Below are positions 44,971 through 55,297 of a DNA stretch of 64,000 bases, piece after piece. The DNA comes from Microvelia longipes (taxonomy: Eukaryota > Arthropoda > Insecta > Hemiptera > Veliidae): contig JACMZG010001913.1 of NCBI GenBank assembly GCA_018340805.1, positions 22,168,743-22,232,742 on the forward strand. The letters are read 5' to 3'. The translations under genes and the position numbers were made by a program. Position 1 is the stretch's first letter, and each line of letters starts with the position of its first letter. The notes under the pieces were generated by a model, which worked only from the letters and a program-made list of their open reading frames with translations, was not told where the DNA came from and ran no database searches.

Positions 44971-46138
44971 CTGATTCTTCTATTGTAGGTTCAAATCAGT
45001 AAGTTTTGGAAGGTTTAACACTGCTAATATTGTTGATTATGGTTACCTTGATATCGCTCTGTCTGTGGTTGGCTGCCGCTAACACGGGTAATTCTTCTAA
45101 AACAATGTTTTCAATCACAGCGTGTTTGTTATTATTATATGGATTTCACATACCAGTCTCTCGAATTTTAATAAAAGCGGCTGCTGCTTCACTTAATTTT
45201 GGTAAACATAAAAAACTTCTAGAGCAATTATTGTTCAAGTAGTTTTCATGGATCCTGTTGTAGCAAGACATGCTAATATTTGGACTTCGATTTATATATT
45301 TGGTAAGCTTGCGATCAGTTGTGGTTATGCTCACAGCAGACCCCTAGACTAAAGAACCACATTAGATCCTTAGTCTGACCATAGCTGTGTAAATCTACTT
45401 AATTACTTTTAAAAGACTTTTTGAATGCTGTGCTGTTTCATTAAAATAAGATTTGCTGTTTGCGCTGTAGCGCGTTTACTAGAAATGGGCGCATCCCCGC
45501 CCCCATAATTTTTTTACGATTTTTATTATCTGTAGATGCTGTAACGTTGACATTTGAAGAAAAATTGGGTGTTGTCTTCCTTTAAGAAGATATGGATGCA
45601 AAAATTGATATAACTAAATTTAAAATCCAAAATAAATTAGCAGGTATATTCAAACCTTTTAAATATAACTCTACTAAAATGTTCAAAGAATCAGTCTTCA
45701 TAATAAATTTTCATTTTTGAATAAAGTGAATAAAATAAATTCTTTTGTTTCGTTATATTGAAATACTTTAATAAAGCGAAAACATTTCAAATAAAGGTTA
45801 GGGAAATAAGGAACAAACATTTTTGGGGTTTACTCTGCTCCACTATTAGTTTAATTAAATAAATTATTTTACTGGATCTCGGAAATTGCTCTGATAGATT
45901 AAAAACAAACACTGTGCTTTTCCTGTAGAACAACATTAGTAGCTAAAGAAAATAAGGGAATTTCTAATTTTTATTTTCTTCGTTGATGGCTTTATTGATT
46001 TTATTTTGTCTCTGTTACTTTTATTCACTATTTTTTTTTATCTTTTATATTGTATTGGAACGAACTTTCATCTGCATATCACGATTTAAGGGTTGATGAG
46101 AGTGGAAAGAAGAGTTATAGGATCAATTACGTTGCCCT

Positions 46139-46139
<1 letters not shown>
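44971..46139. other. No gene seen
   Basis: The frame at 45006-45242 encodes a hydrophobic stretch, but nothing supports expression and no family is recognised. The rest is AT-rich non-coding sequence. Confidence 0.45.
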
Positions 46140-46187
<48 letters not shown>

Positions 46188-46226
46188 ATAATATAATATA
46201 TATATATATATTATATATATATAGGA
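46140..46226. repeat. (AT)n microsatellite
   Basis: About 85 bp of AT repeats with short TTA and AATA interruptions. Confidence 0.95.
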
Positions 46227-46354
46227 AACTTCTCTGATTCGTCCTTTTAAGGCCTAATTAGTAAAACTGCGATATCTTACTTACTTAATAAAAAGTCATA
46301 AGACCTTCTGTTTTGCCTCCGGGTCCTGCTAATGATTTTCTATCTTTTTGTTTG

Positions 46355-46512
46355 TCATCTTTTTTTACTTTTCCACATTTATATTTATACTCTGGGTATA
46401 TAGAAAAAGTGTTTATATTTTTTGTGTTAGCAAATCCGAAACCGGAATTATTCGTTTCAGGTTTTTGAATGGCCTCCTGAATAGTTTTCGCAAAGTGTTT
46501 GGTCTGTATGTG
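46355..46512 (+). repeat. 5S-box repeat family, 5' half of a split copy
   Basis: It runs from TTTTACTTTTCCACATTTAT through CGAAACCGGAATTATTCG and GGCCTCCTGAATAG to GGTCTGTATGTG, where a poly-T tract begins. The copy resumes at about 46955. Confidence 0.8.
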
Positions 46513-46950
46513 TTTTTTTTTTTTTTTTTTTTTTTTTTTGAAGCATGTTTAATTACATGAATATTACATGCTTTAGTATCTTAAGGATAGGGAAATTTTT
46601 TTTTTTTTTTTTTTTTGAAGCATGTTTAATTACATGAATATTACATGCTTTAGTATCTTAAGGATAGGGAAATAACGTTTATTTTATAGAGAATTACAAA
46701 ATATTATAAACGAAAATTGTAACACACAATCTCAGAGTCTAATTACTTTTAAAACTAACATATAAAAAAAACTTCTTATTTTGTTATAATATCTTATACA
46801 ATTCTGTTTCATAAAATCTATGTAAAATTACTCAAGTTTATAAATAATAATAATTACTGAGGGACGCAGTCCTTTGTTCTCTGTTTCTAATCCAGTCTCT
46901 TCATGATTTTAATCTCTATGGATTTTAGGTAACCCATGAGGTATTTAAAG
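46508..46950 (-). mobile_element. Insertion with poly-T head splitting a 5S-box repeat copy
   Basis: Between the two halves of one repeat copy sit ~440 bp that begin with T30 on + (poly-A tail on -). Adjacent to the tail is an ~80-bp segment (GAAGCATGTTTAATTACATG ... AAGGATAGGGAAA) present twice in tandem, each preceded by a T tract. A poly-A-tailed insertion on the minus strand is likely. The duplicated tail segment could come from two successive insertions or a slippage event. No ORF is seen. Confidence 0.6.
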
Positions 46951-46954
46951 TTAG

Positions 46955-46955
46955 G

Positions 46956-46995
<40 letters not shown>

Positions 46996-47262
46996 CTGTT
47001 ATCATCGCAACTCCTAATATATTTATTCTAGAGAGTTGAAACTTTGAAAAAAATCAGTCTACCGCTGTGGTTGTGCTATTTGTATTTTTTTATAACGTCA
47101 TGACCGCTGAGAATGATACAAATGCATTTAATATCTGAGGACGAGTGAAGCGAGTTCAAGGACATATTGCAGTATAAACTTGGCAAATTGTATATTCTGA
47201 GGACGAGCGAAGCGAGTCTGAAGGAAGGAGGATGAGCATTGCGAATCCTTCCTTCAGGAAAG
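46955..47262 (+). repeat. 5S-box repeat family, 3' half of a split copy, lacking the 5S-like module
   Basis: It resumes in (GT)n, then TATGTCTGTTATCATCGCAA and TTCTAGAGAGTTGAAAC, jumps from ATAACGTCATGACC directly to TATCTGAGGACGAGTGAAGC (the module is deleted), then TTGCAGTATAAACTTGGCAA and CTGAGGACGAGCGAAGCGAG. It ends in a 12-bp hairpin (CTGAAGGAAGGA at 47218 with 47246-47257). Confidence 0.75.
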
Positions 47263-48649
47263 ATTTAGTGTTATCCTTCCTTCCTTTTTTTGTTAGTGTT
47301 ATCCCCCACTTTTCTACCTCTGCAATTAACATTTTTTACTTCGATCATATGTTTTAAACCACGCACTACATTTTCTGCAATAATTGAACTTTTCTTTTGG
47401 GATCTTCATGACTTAACTGTTACTGATTTTTAATCTTCGGAGCTGTAAGCCTCTGGTGAGTAGAGTGTTGTGGCACTTAGCATCAAGGATCATTTTTTAC
47501 CTTGGTTAAAGGTTAAGGAAAGAGGACAGTTAATTTTTTTTTAAAACAAATTTGTCTTGAATGTTGTGTTGACGAAAGAGTTGATAAAGTATTATAACAT
47601 TAAAAAACCGCGAAACATATAATAAAATCGTTCACAAATACCCTAGGAAGCAAACCACCTCCCGCCTTACGTGCCACCTTATAGCGAATTTTTTCAAAGA
47701 TAATTCGAGAATCTACTTCTGGTTGACGAGAACTACTTGTAACATATTTTTATTTTGAACGTTAAAATACGTTACATAACAACATAACGTGTATTTACAT
47801 TAGTATTTATTGACTCTTTATAAATAATTTATCCTAATTACTTCCAAGTTGATGAACCGGAAGTTTTGCCAACTATGATCTAAAAAAATGTTCCTAGGTT
47901 GGCAGGCTTAGTTAAGACCGTAAGAAAACCGGCTTGCGTATTATTACTGGTGGTCCGATATTTTATATTGAATTTTGGGGTTCAACAGATTTGTCTGGCT
48001 TTGGGAATCTTCGGTATTACGATTATACACGAGACAAATGTTTATATTACTCTCCGAACTTCTAGGTTTGCCTCTAACAAAGTAAAATATAGAATTGAGT
48101 TCCGTGTATGTTAAATAAACCTCGAGGTTCAAGTTTGTGATACATTCCAATTTCCTGTTCTTCATGAGTTTCCATATTTTCATCTATTTCCCTTATATAA
48201 ATAAGTCTTGCAACTTTCTCTCTTTGGTATCATAAGAAAACCGCGTAAAGAGGAAATTAGACTGTAAAATAATATTTTGTTGAAATTGTATAACGCCTTA
48301 AATAAGTAGAGGAATCCAAAAGGGTTAAAAGAAAACACCAATAGGCGTACAATATTAGTTTTGTTGCTCCAAGATGTTAAAAATTTATAAGGCGATTCAA
48401 TTTGATGTAAACAAACCAAACCTGACTTATTTAAGAAACACGTGTGACGTCATTGCAGGAACCGGTATAAGCTTTTAACATTGAAAGTTCTCTACTTATT
48501 CCTCCAATGACGTCAATGCCGGAATATAACCTAACATGAAAAAAATAAGAAAAAGAAAGAATGAAACGAATCAAAAGAAATAAGAAAAAGAACTAATATG
48601 TTTCATAGCACATAAAGGAAAAATATTGAATCAATAAATTGTTTTTTTT
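47263..48649. other. No gene seen
   Basis: AT-rich. The overlapping frames at 47899-48419 on both strands lack domains. Confidence 0.5.
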
Positions 48650-49090
48650 TTTATTTTCCTTTTCCTCATTTATACCGTAGGTATACTAGAAATGTGTTTG
48701 CGACAAAATCTGAAACCGGAATGTCACGTGCATTATCCTTTTCAGATCTGTTGTTGAGACCTCCTGAGTGGTTTTCACTAAGTTGTCTGTCTGTATGTGT
48801 GCGTGTGTGTGTAGGTGTTAGTCTTTTACCATCGTAGCTTCCAGTGTATTTACGCTAGAGAGTTGAAACTAAGAAAATCAGTCTATAGGTGTAGTTGAAC
48901 AATTCAAATTTTTTAACATCATTAACCCGCAATAATTGACTTACATTAACGCGGAAAAATGTTGCGATTGAATTGAGATTTGGCACGCATATAGGTATGA
49001 ATAAGACTAACATATGTACACAACACTAAATTACTTGTGTACGTTTTTTTTAAATGTAAATAATGGGGAAATACTGCAATTAATTTTATC
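48650..49090 (+). repeat. 5S-box repeat family, 5' and middle part
   Basis: CCTTTTCCTCATTTATACCG, GTAGGTATACTAGAAATG, the GT block, ACCATCGTAGCTTCCAGTG, TTTACGCTAGAGAGTTGAAA, ACATCATTAACCCGCAATAA and GAATTGAGATTTGGCACGCA follow in order. The copy breaks near AATTAATTTTATCTA (49080) and resumes at 49755. Confidence 0.8.
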
Positions 49091-49472
49091 TACTCCTTGT
49101 ATTGTAAGTTCTACTTACAGTCTTGTTATCTCACACTGTAAATGTACTTTTACTCCCTAGGGAGGAAAAATGAAAGTGTTGCCAACTTGACATAATTTTT
49201 TAGTAAAATTTTTAGGAATTTTAGGAAATTTTTGGTACTACAGGTAAAATATACAATATACACACGCTAATGTTTAAATTACAAATATAGTATTACACAT
49301 TATTCTATTGACAGCTTACAATAAAATAATGTGAAGATAGTGACTTTATTCTCTATTCATCAGAGTAATTGACATGGTAAGAATAAACTAAACTAACACA
49401 ATAACAATTAAGGAGCTGAAGAATATATTAACAGTTGTTAGTATTAGTTCTCTAGTCGTAGATAAAATTTAA

Positions 49473-49752
49473 TATGCAACAAGGGATGAAAATTTTCAGC
49501 TCTCGTATTATCTCCCTCGTCAAGCCTCGGAAGCCAAAATGTTAGTTAACTCCCTCGGCAAGCCTCGGGAGCTAACTAGTTTATCTCCCTTGGCCTACCG
49601 GCCTCGTGAGCTAATGAAGTTTCCTCCTTCGGCGCTGCCTTAGGACGAAACTTTAACGGCCTCGTGAGCTAATGAAGTTTCCTCCTTCGGCGCTGCCTTA
49701 AGACGAAACTTTAACTTGAGCTGTAAAACTTACTTTCATCTCTTGTTGCATA
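49473..49752. mobile_element. Foldback-like element inserted in a 5S-box repeat copy
   Basis: TGCAACAAGGGATGAAAATT at the left and the reverse complement of the right end, TGCAACAAGAGATGAAAGTA, form ~30-bp terminal inverted repeats. Inside are two ~58-bp direct units (GGCCTCGTGAGCTAATGAAG ...) and CTCCCTCGGCAAGCCTCGGG-type words. It lies within the ~660-bp block that separates the two parts of the surrounding repeat copy. Confidence 0.6.
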
Positions 49753-49754
49753 AA

Positions 49755-50000
49755 TAACTATTTAATTTAGATCAAGTGTATACCTTTACGCAATAAATAA
49801 GTACACCAAGTTTCGTTTGAATACGACAAGTACATCTATGAGTTTTGTTGGATCATACAAGTTAAGCAGCATCGAGCGTGTTCATTGCCTGGATGGGTTA
49901 ACGCTGGAAATAAATCTGATGAATTTACTATCTGAGGTCTGTGAAGCAAAATGCTGCACATTTTAAAAGTTCAGGATGAGCCCTAAGGATAAACATACTC
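49755..50000 (+). repeat. 5S-box repeat family, 3' part with 5S-like module
   Basis: It resumes with ATTTAGATCAAGTGTATACC and TTTACGCAATAAATAAGTAC, continues to the 5S-like module, then TACTATCTGAGG and a degenerate tail. With 48650-49090 it makes one copy interrupted by ~660 bp. Confidence 0.75.
49850..49912 (+). other. 5S rRNA-like module, best preserved
   Basis: GGATCATACAAGTTAAGCAG, CATCGAGCGTGTTCATTGCC, TGGATGGGTTAACGCTGGAA aligns over ~60 bp to the 3' half of 5S rRNA (GATCACCGAAGTTAAGCAGC, GTCGGGCGxGGTTAGTACT, TGGATGGGTGACCGCCTGGG). Box A (AAGTTAAGC) is exact and box C nearly so. Confidence 0.75.
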
Positions 50001-50511
50001 TTATTTAAGTAGACGCGTCTCTGTGATCGTTAGTCAAACTAGAGCAAAATACTTTATTACAGACCACACTATCAAAAGATATCAGTGGACTTACTGAGCG
50101 ACAAAACTTTACAACTTTGAGAAGTCTTACTTTGTTTAAAACTTTCTTTTTTGTTTTAAACTTTTTTTTTATTTATAGAAATAAAATATTTTCCAATCAC
50201 AGCTTAAAATTCGATTTAATTAAAATGTAGGTTAATTTATATGTATCTAATATTTATTTAACGTTTTACTGTATTTAAATATTTGAGCAGAACAACACCT
50301 ACACCACCAATATCCCAAGAGTGTTTAAGTAGAAGCTTATTCAAAATTTCTTATATTTAAATATACATATTGTTAAAAAGTTTCTTTTTGTGGACTTATA
50401 AAATTTATATACTTATAAAATTTATTTTTAACCATAGCTTACCAAACCATACCAAGGTGCAATATGAAGTAGTTTGTAAAATTGTATTTTTATTTTATAT
50501 TTTATATTTTT

Positions 50512-50556
50512 TAAACTCTGATGATGACTAATTTTTAGTCGAAAGCTTAGTTATTA
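50512..50556 (+). ncRNA. Hammerhead-like motif
   Basis: CTCTGATGATGACTAATTTT followed by TAGTCGAAAGCTTAG: CUGAUGA, stem GACTAA/TTAGTC, GAAA. The cleavage triplet position reads GCU, so activity is doubtful. It sits downstream of a T-rich stretch as in the other terminal-repeat copies. Confidence 0.45.
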
Positions 50557-51282
50557 TATATTAAACAATAAAGGACTTTTGTGTAATAAACCTGTTTTTA
50601 TTTATATACATATTATGTAATTAGATTTATAATCATGAAGTAAAATGTATTATTTTTAACTTATTTTGTAATATATTTGTTTTAAATAAAGATATTATTA
50701 GTTAAAAAAAAGATGAAAAAGTAATATTAGAAATGCAGTCTTAAATTTTAATACTTTGCTTAAGCAGTTTTACAACAAGTGATATTGCAAATTTAGTTAG
50801 GTATTATACCTTTGTGAATTGTTAATTTTCAGGGCACTAAAACGATTAGAAGTCCTGCTTTAAGTGTTTCATTTTCAATATTAAATATTTAGCTGTTAAA
50901 CAATATCCGAGTTTTGAATAAATTTATTAAAAAAAATATTAAACCTAATAAAAAAACCTATAAAAAATAAAAATTTACAGAATAGCTTTGAAATATTAAT
51001 CTGAAAACTTTTTTAACTGTAAAAGTTAAAATTAATTTTAATAAGTAAAAATAAGTTTTTAAAATAGATGTTACAAAATTAAAAGTATGGTAATAAAAAA
51101 AACAAGTTTTTGAACTTATTATTATAATTAAAAGTTTAGCTATTTTTATTTTTAAATAATAATTTATTATAATTTTATTTATTTTTATTTAAATTATACG
51201 ATGAAGTGTTAATTTATTTGTGTTTATGATGACAAATTTTTATTTTAGACAAAAACTAGAAACTCTTCATATGTATGTATAT

Positions 51283-51857
51283 TTGGACTCTAGAGGGCAA
51301 GTAGAAATTAACTCTTTTACCCCTCCCCTCCCCCCGCCTTATATATGCCGACAACCTAATTAGCTCAATTTTATTTAAAAATTTATAAAAACATTTCATT
51401 TTTTCTTCAACTAAAAATTCATATAAAAATTTACTTATTATGCTTAATTTTTTATTTTTCTTATGACTTGGCAAAGCCTTGTCTCTAGACAAACAAACCC
51501 CTTTAACCCCCCTCCCTGCCACATGTATGCCAACAACCTAATTAGCCCAAATGTATTTAAAAATTTATAAAAACATTTCATTTTTCCATTAACTGAAAAT
51601 TCAAATAAAAATGTATTTATTTATTTATAATAAGGTGCTTAATATTAAAATTTATTTATTATGCTATTTTTTTGTATTTTTCTTATGACTTGACAAAGCC
51701 TTGTCTTCATGACAAACTAACCCCTTCATTCCCTCTCCTTGCCACATGTATGCCGACAACCTAATTAGCCTAATTTTATTTAAAAACACCATACAAGAAA
51801 TACAAAAATATTTTATTTTTTCTTTTATTGAAAATTTTTATAAAAATTTACTTATAT
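51283..51857 (-). repeat. ~180-220-bp tandem repeat, ~3 units
   Basis: GCCGACAACCTAATTAGC-type words recur at about 51346, 51528 and 51750, each followed by a TTTATTTAAAAAxxTATAAAAAC block and an ATGACTTGRCAAAGCCTTGT block. The unit length varies by internal indels. The minus-strand frame 51256-51522 is read-through. Confidence 0.8.
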
Positions 51858-52160
51858 TTTCTTTTGACTTGACAAAGCCTTGTTTGTTTGACAAACTAAA
51901 TTTTTTATTTGTCTTATGACTTGGCAAAGCCTTGTCTGTATGACAAACTAAATTTTGTATTTGTCTTATGACTTGGCAAAGCCTTGTCTGTATGACAAAC
52001 TAAATTGTGTATTTATCTTATGACTTGGCCAAGCTTTGTCTGTATGACAAAGTAAATTTAGTATTTTTCTTTTGAATTGGAAACTAATGTCTGTACGACA
52101 AGCCAAATTCTGTATTTTTGTTTTGAATTGGCAAAGCCTTGTTTGCATGACAATAACTAT
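51858..52160. repeat. ~52-bp tandem repeat, ~6 units
   Basis: The unit contains CTTATGACTTGGCAAAGCCT followed by TGTCTGTATGACAAACTAAA. It is the end segment of the larger 180-220-bp unit amplified on its own, so the array has two levels of repetition. Divergence increases toward 52150. Confidence 0.85.
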
Positions 52161-52555
52161 ACCCTTGACAGTAGTTTCTATTTTATGTTTCTAATTGAAT
52201 TTAAAATTTTCGTGTCTCGTTAATTTTGAAAAACGACTGGTGAAGAATATTTTCTCATTATGACCACGTTTTCCGACGTTATTATACATATTAAATATTG
52301 TTATAAATATATCTACTAAACAAACTGTCCACATAGTTTTTAAAGAAAGACAGATAATAACTGTATCATTTTTCAACTTTTAATTAAGTAAATAATTGTG
52401 TACTGGTACACAAATGCAAAATACTTTTGAGTGTTAGTGGGGTTTCAGCTTTAATTTAACAACGTCGGAGTAAAAAAAAAACTGTGATAAAAATTAAAAT
52501 TTCAAATGAAGTAGAGTTTGATAAAAAAAACACAAAGCTAAAAACTCAACTAGAA

Positions 52556-52600
52556 CAAAAATCGGGTACGGGGGACCTCGGTACTTTCTTCGTAATTTAG
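52556..52600 (-). repeat. 5S-box repeat family, 3'-end fragment, minus strand
   Basis: AAAAATCGGGTACGGGGGAC followed by CTCGGTACTTTCTTCG is the family's 3' end in reverse complement. It lies immediately before the 24-bp minisatellite. Confidence 0.6.
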
Positions 52601-52624
52601 GACTTTCTTACTTGTTCTCATAAT

Positions 52625-53366
52625 GTCTTGTTTACCTAAAGCCTAAGGTGCTATTAGTGGTATAGTTTAGTACTATTAGTTTAACTATAAGTGGGTAAGG
52701 TGCTATTAGTGGTACAGCTTAAGGTGCTATTAGTGGTATGAGCTTAAGGTGCTAATTAGTGGTATTAGCTTAAGGTGCTATTAGTGTATAGCTTAAGGTG
52801 CTATTAGTGGTACAGCTTAAGGTGCTATTAGTGGTTGCTTAAGGTGCTAGTGGTACTAATTAAAGTCTATAGCTTAGGTGCTATTAGTGGTATAGCTTAA
52901 GGTTATAGTGGTATAGTTAAGGTGCTATTAGTGGTACAGCTTAAGGTGCTATTAGTGGTACAGCTTAAGGTGCTATTAGTGGTATAGCTTAAGGTGCTAT
53001 TAGTGGTATAGCTTAAGGTGCTATTAGTGGTACAGCTTAAGGTGCTATTAGTGGTACAGCTTAAGGTGCTATTAGTGGTACCTTAAGGTGCTATTAGTGG
53101 TGTAAGGTATAGTATAGGCTTAGGTGCTATTAGTGGTATAGCTTAGGTGCTATTAGTGGTATAGTAGGTGCTATTAGTGGTACAGCTTAAAGGTATAGCT
53201 TAATTAGTGGTACAGCTTAAGGTGCTTAAGGTACAGCTTAGGTGCTATTAGTGGTACAGCTTAAGGTGCTATTATGGTATAGCTTAAGGTGCTATTAGTG
53301 GTATAGCTTAAGGTGCTATTAGTGGTATAGCTTAAGGTGCTATAGCTTAAGTGCTATTAGTGGTAC
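52625..53366 (+). repeat. 24-bp minisatellite, ~30 copies
   Basis: The unit is AGGTGCTATTAGTGGTATAGCTTA with TATAG/TACAG variants. The array has many short deletions (for example GTGGTTGCTTAAGGTGCTAG), which may be genuine or reflect sequencing and assembly error in a repeat. Confidence 0.95.
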
Positions 53367-54186
53367 AACATGTTTCAACACACAGCGGGAGTTATGTGTG
53401 GCACAGACATTTCTTGACTGTTCAATACTATTTCTTTATACCTCCTGTTATTGTCCGGACTGTTTATTTACACACGAGACATTTTCACTGTGGAATAATA
53501 CTTATTATATTTTTATAAAATACTTTAACAAAGCAAAACTAAACAACAGAATCTCCGAGATGATTATAATTACAAGTCAAAATAAGTTATGAACAAGAAG
53601 TCAACTACTTTGTTTACCTGGACATTGCATTCTCCCCTACATGCAACTAGTACAGAGGATCAACATAGACTTGATTTTTAACAAATCAAAGGTCTAAAAT
53701 GCTTAAGGCTTAGGGCAGGTAAGTAAGGACAAAAATTATTTTGGAATTACTATATTCAACATGAAGAACTTCTATCTAACTTCTAAACTTCCAAAATGAA
53801 ATACTATTTTTAAATCCAGCCGGGGTAACTAAAATTTTGTTTTTGCCTTAACGATTTTTGCATAGACATATATCATTCTACTTTGATATGAGAAAAAAAT
53901 CATAATTTTTGGTCCCTCTCCCCTCTACCCAACTTGTCCCCCACTTCCAAATTAAAATTACCCTTCCTTATTTCCATGAGGGTGGCATAAAAACAATGCC
54001 AGTAATTAAGTAGTGACATGTCACTAAGCAAAATTTACTAGAAATACATCTTAAGGAATGTATTTGCTATTATTAATTTACATTTTTATTTTTATTGGAA
54101 AGGTGGGACCAGAAAAAAAAACTTTAAATTTGGATTCGTGTTTAGGAAGGTTTGAAGGAACAATGCGCGCAAAAACAATTTTTGGA
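53367..54186. other. No gene seen
   Basis: AT-rich non-coding sequence. The 64-codon frame at 53398-53592 has no recognisable domain. Confidence 0.5.
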
Positions 54187-54446
54187 AAGAAGAAATAAAA
54201 CTAAACAAGTTTTCGTCTCTCCACTCATTATAATTACTAATAACAAAGCCGACTTTCAACCGTTAACGGTCATCATCAGTGCCTACATAACAAACAAAAT
54301 AAATGAACAAGATAAAAATACATAAAGAGTTAAAAAAATAAAACAAAAAATTCCAAAACATTAAACATATCAAAACTTAAAACAAAACCTACCGGTGATT
54401 ATAAAAAAAAGTAGATCAGTAGTCTACCAGTGAGTCTAATGGTACA
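54187..54446 (-). repeat. Left inverted terminal repeat of the Penelope-like element
   Basis: The reverse complement of 55041-55297. It holds the hammerhead-like motif in antisense at about 54254-54286 (TCGGCtttcaACCG on -) and overlaps the 3' end of the GIY-YIG ORF. Confidence 0.9.
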
Positions 54447-55037
54447 AACTTGACTGAAGGACGGGGCGCCTTGACTATAGCTTGAACACACACAGAGTTG
54501 CCCCCACCTTCACTTCTAGCGTTAAGGCACTTATCCGCGTCTTCGTTTAAAAAACGCTGGATTTCAAGCCTCTCTAAAAAATTTAGTCCGCTACCTTTAG
54601 ACATTTGATGTAGAAAAGCAACCTGGTGATGTTGATTATGGCCCTCCGTAATCGTGTGTTGGTAAAACTTGCTGTCTTTGCGCCAAGATGCTCTGCCAAT
54701 CTGGTAGAAAACTGCGCCCAGTTTGGCCTAAATAGGCGCTTTCGCACTCACCACACTTTAATAAGTATACACCATTTCGGTCTCCCACCTCTACTTCATC
54801 TTTATATCGGGACAAGGTGTGGCGTAGTGCACCACAACTGCTATAAGCAACGTTGTGTCCATTAGCTTTGATGACTTTAGCAATTTTTTCAGAGACCGAT
54901 CCTATGTACGGTATAGAACGCCAAGATTTAGGTGAATGTGGTGGCATTTCAGAAACATCAGACTCGTTTATTCTGTCTAGAACAGCCTTATTTTTCTTCT
55001 TGTCCACCATACGTTTAACCACCATTAGACTCACCAT
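54416..55037 (-). pseudogene. GIY-YIG endonuclease domain of a Penelope-like element, frameshifted
   Basis: The N-terminal frame (54636-55037) contains SWRSIPYIGSVSEKIAKVIK, matching the conserved IPYIxGxSEKIxKVL linker of Penelope-like proteins, then the GIY-YIG nuclease signature GVYLLKCGECESAYLGQTGR (GVY...YLG, with the Cys pair and catalytic Arg). One frameshift follows GRSF. Another frame supplies a HTITEGHN segment with the conserved His, and 54416-54604 supplies SGLNFLERLEIQRFL, where the family has K-LNLLExLEI. The protein ends in LDSLVDY. The nuclease nicks DNA for target-primed insertion. The frameshift and the missing RT make this copy inactive. Confidence 0.88.
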
Positions 55038-55040
55038 ACC

Positions 55041-55297
55041 TGTACCATTAGACTCACTGGTAGACTACTGATCTACTTTTTTTATAATCACCGGTAGGTT
55101 TTGTTTTAAGTTTTTGATATGTTTAATGTTTTGGAATTTTTGTTTTATTTTTTAACTCTTTATGTATTTTATCTTGTTCATTTATTTTGTTTGTTATGTA
55201 GGCACTGATGATGACCGTTAACGGTTGAAAGTCGGCTTTGTTATTAGTAATTATAATGAGTGGAGAGACGAAAACTTGTTTAGTTTTATTTCTTCTT
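55041..55297 (+). repeat. Right inverted terminal repeat of the Penelope-like element
   Basis: It starts TGTACCATTAGACTCACTGG, which in + reads as the end of the ORF (PLDSLVDY, stop), and ends GTTTAGTTTTATTTCTTCTT. A partial duplication (ACCATTAGACTCACC at 55021) lies just outside. Confidence 0.9.
55203..55242 (+). ncRNA. Hammerhead-like motif in Penelope terminal repeat
   Basis: CACTGATGATGACCGTTAAC followed by GGTTGAAAGTCGGC: CUGAUGA, stem GACCG/CGGTT with loop TTAA, GAAA, then GUC. The core bases and cleavage triplet are present. An extra U follows CUGAUGA, and I cannot see a good stem I around it. Confidence 0.55.

Larger units (their letters stand above)
54187..55297 (-). mobile_element. 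Penelope-like element, internally deleted, with 260-bp inverted terminal repeats
   Basis: Inverted repeats 54187-54446 and 55041-55297 are nearly identical, with long uninterrupted matches such as the arm ends AAGAAGAAATAAAACTAAAC. Between them is only the C-terminal GIY-YIG endonuclease part of a Penelope-like ORF on the minus strand. Both arms contain the last nine codons of that ORF, in opposite directions, and both carry a hammerhead-like motif. Penelope-like elements are known to have terminal repeats in direct or inverted arrangement. This copy lacks the reverse transcriptase and is non-autonomous. Confidence 0.85.

Noticed and set aside
45006..45242. 78-codon hydrophobic frame on + (membrane-like)
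   Set aside because: Hydrophobic residues are expected from T-rich sequence; there is no charge pattern or family match.
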